DNA of 17,850 nt. It comes from Dehalococcoidia bacterium (lineage in GTDB: Bacteria > Chloroflexota > Dehalococcoidia > Dehalococcoidales > UBA1222). Both the position numbers and the translations under genes were made by a program. The notes beneath the pieces are model-generated. The model ran no database searches and was not told the DNA's origin. It worked only from the letters and a program-made list of their open reading frames with translations. Where the stretch lies: positions 1 to 17,850 of the forward strand of contig WQXK01000014.1 in the NCBI GenBank assembly GCA_009784845.1. Direction: 5' to 3'. This document shows positions 6,530 through 13,216 of this stretch, piece after piece; positions within the stretch are counted from its first letter, which is position 1; each line of letters starts with the position of its first letter.

Positions 6530-7778
6530 ACTTAATGTTGAACTATATGGAGTACAGTTGGGAACGCTGACGCAAAAAGGTTCTGGTATTGAATTTTGCG
6601 TAAATAACGGCGTATTTGCGCACTATCCACTGTTATCTACAGTGATGAGCCTTGCGGTACCATTGAGACCGAGATATACCATTCATCAGAAGAAACGCTC
6701 TGAAAACTTTTTTATGGAATTGCTCCCTGAGGGCAAAAATTACGAGTGGTTATTGCAATCATTACCTCAAGACAGGCGAACAGCATATGACATGTTGCGT
6801 AGATATGGCAAGGATATTGCCGGAGCACTAACTATCTATGATCTGGAAGATATGTCTTCTTTAAAGCAGGCCAGTTGTGAGATTGTTGATGGAAACACAA
6901 TAAGATATCTCTTGGAGCATATGCCACAGGCGGCTCTTGCAAATTCAATAGATACGGGAAAAACTTCTTTGGGAGGGGTTCAGGGTAAAATCGTTTTGGC
7001 TAAGAATGGCACGTCTTGGTGCAGAGTTCATAATGGGTATGCATCAACACATATCTTGAAACCGGTTGTACAAAACTACCCGAGCATGATATATGACGAG
7101 GCTTTTTGTATGTCTTTGGCTTACGCTTCAGGGCTGACTATGCATCCTGTTTGGATTGAAAATTTTGATGGTTTGGATGCATTGGTCGTAGAGAGATATG
7201 ACAGAAATAACAATATAGCCGGCGGTAGGGTGCATCAGGAAGATTTTAATCAGGTACTTGGTGCTTGCGGGACTGAAAAATATCAAGAATATGGCGGTAA
7301 GGTTAGTGCAAAGCGAATCGCGCGAGTGCTTAGCCGATTTGGTGGTAATGAAGAGGTCAAAAAATTTGCTTCGCAATTGGTTTTTGCCATTGCTGTCGGC
7401 AACCTTGATATGCATGCAAAAAACATAAGCATATTGCATTTCCCCGATGAAACTATCATGTTGGCACCGGCATACGATCACGTTCCTCTTTGCCATCATG
7501 GCATGGATGGAAAGATGGCTCTTGCAATTAGCGGAAAATATATCCATGCAAACTTGTCTCTGCAGGATATTGCCTTAGAATTGCTCTCATGGCAATGCAG
7601 TGTTTTTTCAGACGAGGCGGAAACAACAGATTTTATCAGGAGATGTTTGGATATTTACAATAGCGCTCTGAGTAATGTTATACCAAGTAAAAAGGCTTAT
7701 CCGAATTTGAAAGTCAATATCTCCTCATTCATATCAAATTTGTTATGCGGAAAAAGAATTGGCAAGGTCAAAGGTTAA
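6522..7778 (+). CDS. hipA: HipA-family serine/threonine kinase toxin
   Basis: A 418-residue HipA-like kinase. The N-terminal HipA_N part includes FFMELLPEGKNYEWLL. Next come KTSLGGVQGK (145-156), which corresponds to the autophosphorylation/P-loop segment SxxGxQxK with Ser149, then STHILKP and VERYDRN, and HQEDFNQVLG. The catalytic loop is GNLDMHAKN (293-301, Asp296) and the metal-binding segment is LAPAYD (Asp319). All key residues are present, so it is probably active. Known HipA proteins phosphorylate translation factors such as glutamyl-tRNA synthetase and cause growth arrest. The target here is unknown. ATG 6522 is chosen over the upstream in-frame TTG 6477 because GGAGGAG (6505-6511) precedes it at proper spacing and the protein then begins at the usual point. 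It overlaps the hipB stop. Confidence 0.92.
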   Translation: MGRLNVELYGVQLGTLTQKGSGIEFCVNNGVFAHYPLLSTVMSLAVPLRPRYTIHQKKRSENFFMELLPEGKNYEWLLQSLPQDRRTAYDMLRRYGKDIAGALTIYDLEDMSSLKQASCEIVDGNTIRYLLEHMPQAALANSIDTGKTSLGGVQGKIVLAKNGTSWCRVHNGYASTHILKPVVQNYPSMIYDEAFCMSLAYASGLTMHPVWIENFDGLDALVVERYDRNNNIAGGRVHQEDFNQVLGACGTEKYQEYGGKVSAKRIARVLSRFGGNEEVKKFASQLVFAIAVGNLDMHAKNISILHFPDETIMLAPAYDHVPLCHHGMDGKMALAISGKYIHANLSLQDIALELLSWQCSVFSDEAETTDFIRRCLDIYNSALSNVIPSKKAYPNLKVNISSFISNLLCGKRIGKVKG

Positions 7779-7872
7779 AGGTGTGCAATATTGAAAAGTG
7801 CGGCGCATCAATTTGCTTTGGAGTACCTATACACTGTACTGAATAATACAAACTTTTATTGGAGGGATAACC

Positions 7873-8883
7873 ATGGATTCGTTTTCTGATATTTTCCCCG
7901 TTATTGCAGTGGCTCTGCTGCTGATTGTTTTGATTGTGCAGCTTATCATGCTGTCCCGGCGCAATAAGGGTGCTGTTGACGAAAGCCGCCTGCGGCATGA
8001 GACGGATAACATAAAAGATGCCCTGCGCAGAGAAACGGACAACATAAAGGACGTTTTAAACGATGGCTTGGCACGGGTTCAACGCGGTCTTGGGGAAATG
8101 CAGGGACTGGCTAAAAATGTGGGAGACCTGAAAAGTGCTTTAACAAATGTTAAAAGCCGTGGAACATATGGCGAAATACAGCTTGAGCGTTTGCTGGATG
8201 AGGTTTTTCCATCTGATTTATACGAGAAGAACTTTGCCATTCGCGGCACAGCGGAGCGCGTTGAGTTTGCACTGCGTTTACCCGGCAAAAACGATGAGAC
8301 GGTATATCTGCCCATTGATTCCAAATTTCCCATTGAAGACTATGAGCGGCTGCAAAATGCTTATGATGCCGGCAGCAAAGATGCCATCACGGATGCCCAG
8401 AAAGGCATAGAGGTCTTCATCAAGAAGTCGGCTAAGGATATTCAGGAAAAGTACATCGAGCCGCCCAAGACGACTGACTTTGGTTTGCTCTTTTTGCCCA
8501 CAGAGGGGCTGTATGCCGAAGTACTGCGTATCCCGGGCTTGGTGGAGAACGTACAGACGAAATATCACGTTACACTTGCCGGTCCGACAAACCTTCTGGC
8601 GCTTTTGAATGCCTTGCAAATGGGCTTTAAGACCCTTGCCATTGAGAAAAAATCCGGTGAGGTTTGGCAAATACTAAGCGCCGTGAAAACGGAGTTTGAG
8701 ACCTACAAGGGCAAGCTTGAGGAGGCGCAGAAGAAAATCGTTCAGGCAAGCGATGACATCAGCCGCCTGGTTGGAACGCGCACAAACCAAATCATGCGAA
8801 AGCTGAAAAAAGTGGAGTCTTTTCAGGACCAGGCGCAGGCAGCTGCAATACTTGAAATTGACGAGTCGGATATTGCGGATTAG
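7873..8883 (+). CDS. rmuC: RmuC family protein (putative DNA recombination-limiting nuclease)
   Basis: A 336-residue RmuC homologue. One N-terminal membrane helix (about residues 8-28) is followed by a heptad-like coiled coil (about 38-90, with the repeat ETDNIKDALRRETDNIKDVL). The RmuC domain then covers SRGTYGEIQLERLLDEVF, YLPIDSKFPIEDYERL and the FLPTEGLYAEVLR segment. The DSK motif resembles a PD-(D/E)xK-type active site. RmuC limits DNA inversion and rearrangement in E. coli by an unsettled mechanism, possibly as a membrane-tethered nuclease. It is somewhat shorter than the E. coli protein because the coiled coil is short. GGAGGG at 7861-7866 fixes the start. It stands alone: 94 bases after hipA and 124 bases before the histidine kinase. 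Confidence 0.93.
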   Translation: MDSFSDIFPVIAVALLLIVLIVQLIMLSRRNKGAVDESRLRHETDNIKDALRRETDNIKDVLNDGLARVQRGLGEMQGLAKNVGDLKSALTNVKSRGTYGEIQLERLLDEVFPSDLYEKNFAIRGTAERVEFALRLPGKNDETVYLPIDSKFPIEDYERLQNAYDAGSKDAITDAQKGIEVFIKKSAKDIQEKYIEPPKTTDFGLLFLPTEGLYAEVLRIPGLVENVQTKYHVTLAGPTNLLALLNALQMGFKTLAIEKKSGEVWQILSAVKTEFETYKGKLEEAQKKIVQASDDISRLVGTRTNQIMRKLKKVESFQDQAQAAAILEIDESDIAD

Positions 8884-9007
8884 TATGGCGTGATACAGAC
8901 CATTTCCTGCAGCGCTACCCATGCAATATGCCGCAATAACCACTCTGTGCATCCGACGGCATTATGTGTCCCTGTCTCAAAGATGTAAAATATGTCGGGA
9001 GTGAAAT

Positions 9008-10243
9008 TTGAACTCACAAGACGAAACGCGCAATCAACTCAGAATACGTGAAATCCGGCGCATAGAGCGCATTTTCATTTACCACCGCTGGCTCTATGCC
9101 GTGGCGGTGGGGCTTATTGCTTTCCTGTATCGTCCGATACCGCTCATTCCGGTTGTAACGCTAATTCTGGGGCTTTGTTGCGCCAACGTGGCCGCATGGT
9201 ATCTGTCGCGGCTCTTGGGCACTGTATCGCGCCAGACGATGCTTAGCTTGGAGATGCTCATTCTTGATGCCTTGTCGTCGTGGATGCTGATGATACTTTT
9301 CATACGTGAGCCTGTGGCTGTCATCTATGCCATCTTCACACTGATCATCATTGAAGGTGCAGTGCGTTTCAGTCTCGTGGGAAGCCTCACTTGCGGTGCC
9401 TTTTTCATCACTGGGCTGGCTGCCTCGTGGTTTGTGCGCGTGCGCTGGCTTGATATGGCGTTTGACTACCAAGCTTTTGTTTTTTGGGTCGGTCTGATTA
9501 CGCTCATATCAATCATGGTAGGCATGGCAATCCGTGAGGGGCGCAAACAGCGCGCATATGCCGAAACCTTGGCTATGGAGCGCACGCGTCTTCTTGAGCG
9601 CCGGCGTATTTCTAACGAATTGCATGATACCGTACTTAAGAGTTTGCAGGGATTGGCACTGGAGGCACATACATTGAGCAAGACGGCAGGGCGTGGTCTG
9701 CAGCAGCCGATTGAGCAAAAGGCGCACTATATTGAGGAAGTGTGCAATAGCATGAGCTTGGAGATACGCGGTGTGGTGCTGGATATGCGCGACGAGGAGG
9801 TTTATAGCGCCCCCGGCATAGATGCTGCATTAAGGTTGCTGGTTGAGCGCTGGAGTGCCGCAACGGGTGTGGCGGTTGAAATGACTCTTGAGCCCAACCT
9901 GCCGCAGCTGCCGCATAAGCTTTCACATGACCTGAAGCGCCTTGTGGGGGAGGCACTGTCCAACATACAACGGCATGCCGGTGCAACGCACGTGCGTTTG
10001 GAATTATCTTACGCCTCCGGGCATTTGTTGTTGAAAGTTGAGGACAACGGACACGGCTTTAGCTATAACGGTGATGGCCTTTATACCTTTGTCAAAGCCG
10101 GCAAGCTTGGTTTGGTGTCCATGAAAGAGCGCACGGAAAATGCCGGCGGGGTTTTCAGCCTCGTAAGTAATGCCTCGGGCACATGTGTCGCTGCAAGCAT
10201 ACCTTTTGAACATGCTTCGCAGACAGAGGATGAAACATCGTGA
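9008..10243 (+). CDS. Sensor histidine kinase, HisKA_3 family (DesK/LiaS/NarX type)
   Basis: A 411-residue membrane sensor kinase. Several hydrophobic helices occupy about residues 28-175 with very short loops, so the sensory part is membrane-embedded with no large extracellular domain. A dimerisation helix follows with the H-box RRISNELHDTVLKSLQG (phospho-acceptor His206), and then a HATPase_c domain with EALSNIQRHAG (N box, Asn319), VEDNGHGF (346-351) and GLVSMKERTENAGG. The start is TTG 9008, supported by GGGAG at 8997-9001, six bases upstream. No ATG suits. The stop overlaps the GTG of the response regulator (GTGA), so the two form a two-component pair. Signals of related membrane-only kinases include membrane fluidity and cell-envelope stress, but the stimulus here is not known. 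Confidence 0.92.
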   Translation: MNSQDETRNQLRIREIRRIERIFIYHRWLYAVAVGLIAFLYRPIPLIPVVTLILGLCCANVAAWYLSRLLGTVSRQTMLSLEMLILDALSSWMLMILFIREPVAVIYAIFTLIIIEGAVRFSLVGSLTCGAFFITGLAASWFVRVRWLDMAFDYQAFVFWVGLITLISIMVGMAIREGRKQRAYAETLAMERTRLLERRRISNELHDTVLKSLQGLALEAHTLSKTAGRGLQQPIEQKAHYIEEVCNSMSLEIRGVVLDMRDEEVYSAPGIDAALRLLVERWSAATGVAVEMTLEPNLPQLPHKLSHDLKRLVGEALSNIQRHAGATHVRLELSYASGHLLLKVEDNGHGFSYNGDGLYTFVKAGKLGLVSMKERTENAGGVFSLVSNASGTCVAASIPFEHASQTEDETS

Positions 10244-10890
10244 GTAACATACGCGTTTTCTTGGTGGATGATAATTTTGTGGCACGCCGGGGCCTGCGTA
10301 CTGTGCTTGAGAGCGAGGAAGGCATGGAGGTGTGTGGTGAGGCATCATCCGGGACAGAGGCGCTCAAGCGTCTTGCGGATTGCCCCGCCGATGTTGTGCT
10401 GATGGATATTCGCATGCCTGATATAGACGGCGTGGAAACCACAGCTGAGTTGATGCGGAAGGATGCCAAGGTACGCGTGCTGGTGGCTACCGTTATTGAC
10501 AATCCTACGGTGCATATGAGTGCTCTGCTTGCCGGTGCGCGCGGGTATATGGTATACGGACATTTCACACCGGAGGAACTGGTGGATGGAATACGGGCGG
10601 TTGCATCGGGTGAAAGAATAAATGTGCCACCGCTTCCCGGTGCGTATGATGCTGACTCATGCGCCCTTCCCTCTGATGCGCTTACATCGCGTGAGGATGA
10701 AATTTTGCGCCTTATTGCCGCCGGGCGGGACAACCGTGAGATTGCCGCTGCGCTGAAAATCGAGGAAAAAACTGTCAAAAATCACATCAACAGCATCTAT
10801 TCCAAAATCGGTGTGGCAAATCGTCAGGAGGCCATTTATTTCATGCTGCGCCGCTTATTGCGTGAGCGGCAGCAGGAGCATTTGCCATAA
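10240..10890 (+). CDS. Response regulator, NarL/FixJ (LuxR-type) family
   Basis: A 216-residue regulator. Its receiver domain has Asp10/Asp11, the phospho-acceptor Asp56 (VVLMDIRMPD) and Thr84. A LuxR-type helix-turn-helix covers about residues 146-205 (LTSREDEILRLIAAGRDNRE, then KTVKNHINSIYSKIGV). The conserved Lys at the end of receiver strand beta5, normally in GYLLKD, is Tyr106 here (ARGYMVYGHFT), which may change phosphorylation signalling. The start is GTG 10240, overlapping the kinase stop by four bases, which is typical of translational coupling. Its DNA targets are unknown. The rhomboid gene 58 bases downstream might be one, but no repeated operator is visible. Confidence 0.93.
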   Translation: MSNIRVFLVDDNFVARRGLRTVLESEEGMEVCGEASSGTEALKRLADCPADVVLMDIRMPDIDGVETTAELMRKDAKVRVLVATVIDNPTVHMSALLAGARGYMVYGHFTPEELVDGIRAVASGERINVPPLPGAYDADSCALPSDALTSREDEILRLIAAGRDNREIAAALKIEEKTVKNHINSIYSKIGVANRQEAIYFMLRRLLRERQQEHLP

Positions 10891-10948
10891 AATAAGCCGC
10901 CTTGATATGATGTGTGCTGATTGCAGCGGTTCTTAAGGAGAAACTGTA

Positions 10949-11530
10949 TTGGAAAGCATTTATGCCATTATTTTGATTAATGTGATGATTTTCTTTGGCA
11001 GCTACGTTAGTAGTGGTCCGGTTGCCGATATTATAGACGTGTTTGCATTGTCACCGGCACATGTTTGGAGCCAGCCGTGGACTATTGTCACCAGCATGTT
11101 TACGCATTTTGACTTCACACATATTTTGTTCAACATGTGGGCTTTGTACTTTTTTGGCAGTGCCGTTCTGCAGATACTTGGTGCGCGGCGTTTCTGGTTG
11201 GTATATATGGTGGGTGGCATATGCGGCAGTTTGGCATTCATTTTGCTTGGAAAACAGCATTCCTATGTCATCGGGGCATCTGGTGCCATTTTTGCGCTGG
11301 GTGGGGCGCTTGCCTTGCTGCGTCCGCATGTGAAAGTTATTTTCTTTCCCATTCCGGTTCCGATGCCTTTGTGGGTCGGAATACTGCTCAACTTTACCAT
11401 TATTACAATTCTGACGATTGTGCTGCATATGGGGATTGCCTGGCAGGCGCATTTGGGCGGGTTGTTATTTGGGGCGGCGGCAGGATGGTTCTATAAGCGA
11501 CGCAACTTAAATGCCTACCGCTGGAATTAG
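10949..11530 (+). CDS. Rhomboid family intramembrane serine protease
   Basis: A 193-residue polytopic protein with about six membrane helices. It contains the rhomboid signatures TSMFTHFDFTHILFNMWALY (the HxxxN pair, His58 and Asn62), VIGASGAIFALGGA with the catalytic Ser111, and IAWQAHLGGLLFG with the catalytic His168. These form the Ser-His dyad that cleaves transmembrane segments within the lipid bilayer. The start codon is TTG at 10949, supported by TAAGGAG at 10934-10940 with eight-base spacing. It follows the response regulator in the same direction after 58 bases and may share its transcript. Substrates cannot be inferred. A weak hairpin (GCTGGAA at 11520-11526, TTCCAGC at 11538-11544) spans the stop codon but lacks a T run. 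Confidence 0.94.
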   Translation: MESIYAIILINVMIFFGSYVSSGPVADIIDVFALSPAHVWSQPWTIVTSMFTHFDFTHILFNMWALYFFGSAVLQILGARRFWLVYMVGGICGSLAFILLGKQHSYVIGASGAIFALGGALALLRPHVKVIFFPIPVPMPLWVGILLNFTIITILTIVLHMGIAWQAHLGGLLFGAAAGWFYKRRNLNAYRWN

Positions 11531-11576
11531 CAAATGCTTCCAGCTACGCTTGTATTAGGGATGCCTGCCGTTATGC

Positions 11577-11605
11577 TTGCCAATAAATTCCTCTTTTGCT
11601 AGACT
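11577..11605 (+). promoter_or_regulatory. Promoter of tRNA-Lys
   Basis: TTGCCA (11577-11582) and TAGACT (11600-11605) have a 17-base spacer, and TGC before the -10 box forms an extended -10. Transcription would start about four bases before the mature 5' end of the tRNA. Confidence 0.6.
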
Positions 11606-11615
11606 ACTACGTCAT

Positions 11616-11691
11616 GGGCCGCTAGCTCATTTGGTAGAGCACCTGACTTTTAATCAGGTGGTGCTGGGTTCGAGCCCCAGGCGGCTCACCA
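11616..11691 (+). tRNA. tRNA-Lys (anticodon UUU)
   Basis: A 76-nt cloverleaf. The acceptor stem is GGGCCGC with GCGGCTC (one G-T pair). The D arm is GCTC...GAGC, the anticodon arm CCTGA-CTTTTAA-TCAGG has anticodon TTT at 11649-11651, and the T arm contains GGTTCGAGCC. Discriminator A and an encoded CCA end at 11691. All stems pair, so the tRNA should be functional and read AAA/AAG. Confidence 0.97.
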
Positions 11692-11706
11692 TGGCTTTCT
11701 AAAGTC

Positions 11707-11745
11707 GAACTTCGGCAATGCATACAATTTCCGAGGTTCTTTTTG
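11707..11745 (+). terminator. Terminator of tRNA-Lys
   Basis: The stem GAACTTCGG (11707-11715) pairs with CCGAGGTTC (11731-11739) with one G-T pair, followed at once by a T-rich run (11739-11744). It lies 16 bases after the tRNA 3' end. Confidence 0.75.
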
Positions 11746-11816
11746 TTTTGCGCGTTTTTTGCCTTAACATGTGTACCATGGCGATGATTTACATTGCACA
11801 AATAATACCGCCTGTG

Positions 11817-11850
11817 AGTTCGTACGTGTTGATGAAGCTCTGTGCGAACT
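11817..11850 (+). repeat. Inverted repeat upstream of the Phd/RelE-like pair
   Basis: AGTTCGTAC (11817-11825) can pair with GTGCGAACT (11842-11850), nine pairs including one G-T, around a 16-base loop. There is no T run, so it is not a typical terminator. It may be an operator or leader structure for the toxin-antitoxin gene that begins 68 bases later. The rest of 11746-11918 shows nothing I can assign. Confidence 0.4.
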
Positions 11851-11918
11851 TATGCCTTGATTATCGTAGTGAAATATGTAACAATTAGCATACCAAATTT
11901 ATCGAATGGGAGTTAATT

Positions 11919-12212
11919 ATGAATATGCAACAGTTGCCACAAATTCGGCCTTTATCTGATTTACGTTCAAACATTGGTGAAATCACAGATTTGGTAGACA
12001 ACCAGCAGTCGCCTGTAATTTTGACGAAACATGGGCGCGGTAAGTATGTTTTACTTGATTTGGATGAGTATAGGAAACTTGTAGCGGGGAGAGAGTTATA
12101 TCATCTGTTGGAAGAAGGCATAGACGACGTTGCCAACGGGTCCACTGAAGAGTTTGGCAAAGCAATGAAAAGTATTCGAGAGGAAATTGCAATTGGTCGG
12201 ATACAGAATTGA
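11919..12212 (+). CDS. Phd/YefM-family antitoxin
   Basis: A 97-residue antitoxin. The N-terminal Phd/YefM fold (IRPLSDLRSNIGEITDLVDN) includes the strand SPVILTKHGRGKYVLLDLDEYRKL, which is the family hallmark. A helical C-terminus (LLEEGIDDVANGSTEEFGKA) would bind the toxin. ATG 11919 is preceded by GGGAG (11908-11912). It overlaps a RelE/ParE-like gene by about 20 bases. Expected role: bind and inactivate the toxin and repress the shared promoter. It appears complete. AT-rich codon use and the position just downstream of a tRNA gene hint at acquisition by transfer, though no attachment-site duplication is visible. Confidence 0.88.
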   Translation: MNMQQLPQIRPLSDLRSNIGEITDLVDNQQSPVILTKHGRGKYVLLDLDEYRKLVAGRELYHLLEEGIDDVANGSTEEFGKAMKSIREEIAIGRIQN

Positions 12213-12507
12213 AGTAACAACTAAGGCGAAGTTGGATATGCGTGGGATACATGAGTATGTTGCGCATGTTCTGTGTGAACCGAATATTGCTGATAGGCTA
12301 CTGGATAAAATTGAAACCAGAATACTAACTCTTAGAAATCTGCCGTTTAAGCATGCACCTGCACGAAATGAGCATGCTAGAATTAGGGATTTGCGCAAAC
12401 TTGTTGTGGATAACTACTTTGTTTTTTACGCCATTGATGAGATGCACAAAACAATTTACATTGTCAGAGTATTATACGGTCGTATGGATTGGCTGAATAT
12501 TATTTAG
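12193..12507 (+). CDS. RelE/ParE-family toxin
   Basis: A toxin of about 104 residues with the RelE/ParE fold: YRIEVTTKAKLDMRGIHEYV at the N-terminus, an internal helix with repeated Leu/Arg (DRLLDKIETRILTLRNLPF), and the family C-terminus NYFVFYAIDEMHKTIYIVRV followed by LYGRMDWLNII. RelE toxins cut mRNA on the ribosome and ParE toxins inhibit gyrase. Which applies here is not clear, since catalytic residues are not conserved across the superfamily. TTG 12193 is chosen because AGGA (12181-12184) lies eight bases upstream. An alternative TTG at 12187 would leave only two bases of spacing. The start lies within the antitoxin gene, so the two are translationally linked. No disruption is seen. 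Confidence 0.87.
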   Translation: MVGYRIEVTTKAKLDMRGIHEYVAHVLCEPNIADRLLDKIETRILTLRNLPFKHAPARNEHARIRDLRKLVVDNYFVFYAIDEMHKTIYIVRVLYGRMDWLNII

Positions 12508-12568
12508 TTCTTGTTCGTATTTGGCACTACTGCAGTACGATATCAATTTGATTAACGCATTTTGGCAT

Positions 12569-12596
12569 TTGACAATTTAATTCATTGGCTTAAAAT
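12569..12596 (+). promoter_or_regulatory. Promoter upstream of the decayed gene
   Basis: A consensus TTGACA (12569-12574) and TAAAAT (12591-12596) are separated by 16 bases. It points into the pseudogene region. A 10-bp perfect palindrome, TACTGCAGTA (12528-12537), lies a little upstream. The remaining bases of 12508-12640 contain no gene that I can support. Confidence 0.5.
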
Positions 12597-12640
12597 ATGT
12601 GGACATTGTTGGACGGGGAAATTTGTTATTTAACTTCTGA

Positions 12641-13216
12641 TTACACTGCTCATCTGATCTACTGAGGTGCAAAACTTTCATAGCTACAATAACCTATCTG
12701 GGGATTACGATTTGGCTCGCGAAACCTGAGTTTTCGCGCCGCGCCAAATCGCTATCTCTGAGTATTTCAAAAACAACTGTCGAGCCGTTTACCACGGACG
12801 ATGAGAGCAAGACGGGATATTTTCTTTTGAGGGTTGTTGCGTATAACCACTCATCCAGCCCCAAGACCATTTTCAAATGGAATTGCCGTGCAGCCCGTGG
12901 CTCGAAGGTGCATAAAATACTGCCGATTTACGATGACTCGGAAAGAGTGGCCATTTTCTCATCCGGCAGCCGTGCGCCTCATAGGGAGGTTCCGCTTGAT
13001 GTGGACCCATTACACACGAGGACATTTTAGGTTGGTGTAACGCTTTCTCCAATAACTATGGATAAACCCCTAAATGTATCCAGACAATCAAAGCTGGTCA
13101 GGCATCAGGCGTCCAGCCGCCGTTCCCGTCTTGTGTTCTGGATTGAGGTTTTGGGAGAGGATGATAAGCCGCTGGCTCAGGCGCCTTTCTATTTCCCGCA
13201 TGAGTCCTCCGACTAA
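12641..13216 (+). pseudogene. Decayed gene for a membrane-anchored protein of unknown function, with in-frame UAG
   Basis: One frame stays coding-like from about 12641 to TAA 13214-13216, broken only by TAG at 13028-13030. It starts with a hydrophobic segment (FIATITYLGITIWLA), then a soluble part including SISKTTVEPFTTDDESKTGY and KILPIYDDSERVAIFSSGS. After the TAG it continues in frame with VGVTLSPITMDKPL and SRLVFWIEVLGEDDKPLAQ. The composition looks like a real protein on both sides of the stop. No ATG or GTG start exists in this frame before the hydrophobic part, so the 5' end is also lost or shifted. A 22-codon frame from ATG 12597 to TGA 12665 may be its displaced beginning. I do not recognise the family. 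The end overlaps the lepA stop codon on the opposite strand by four bases. UAG read-through or a sequence error cannot be excluded. Confidence 0.6.
12709..12750 (+). repeat. 42-nt two-part hairpin (palindromic element)
   Basis: The outer arms GATTTGGC (12709-12716) and GCCAAATC (12743-12750) pair perfectly. The inner arms CGCGAAA (12718-12724) and TTTCGCG (12732-12738) also pair perfectly around CCTGAGT, with T on one side and CCGC on the other unpaired between the two stems. Fifteen pairs in 42 bases is far more than ordinary coding sequence shows. It resembles a REP-like palindrome or the end of a small mobile element. Confidence 0.7.

Noticed and set aside
11616..12700. Integration of a mobile element at tRNA-Lys
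   Set aside because: A toxin-antitoxin pair follows the tRNA, but I found no second copy of the tRNA 3' end and no integrase in the window.
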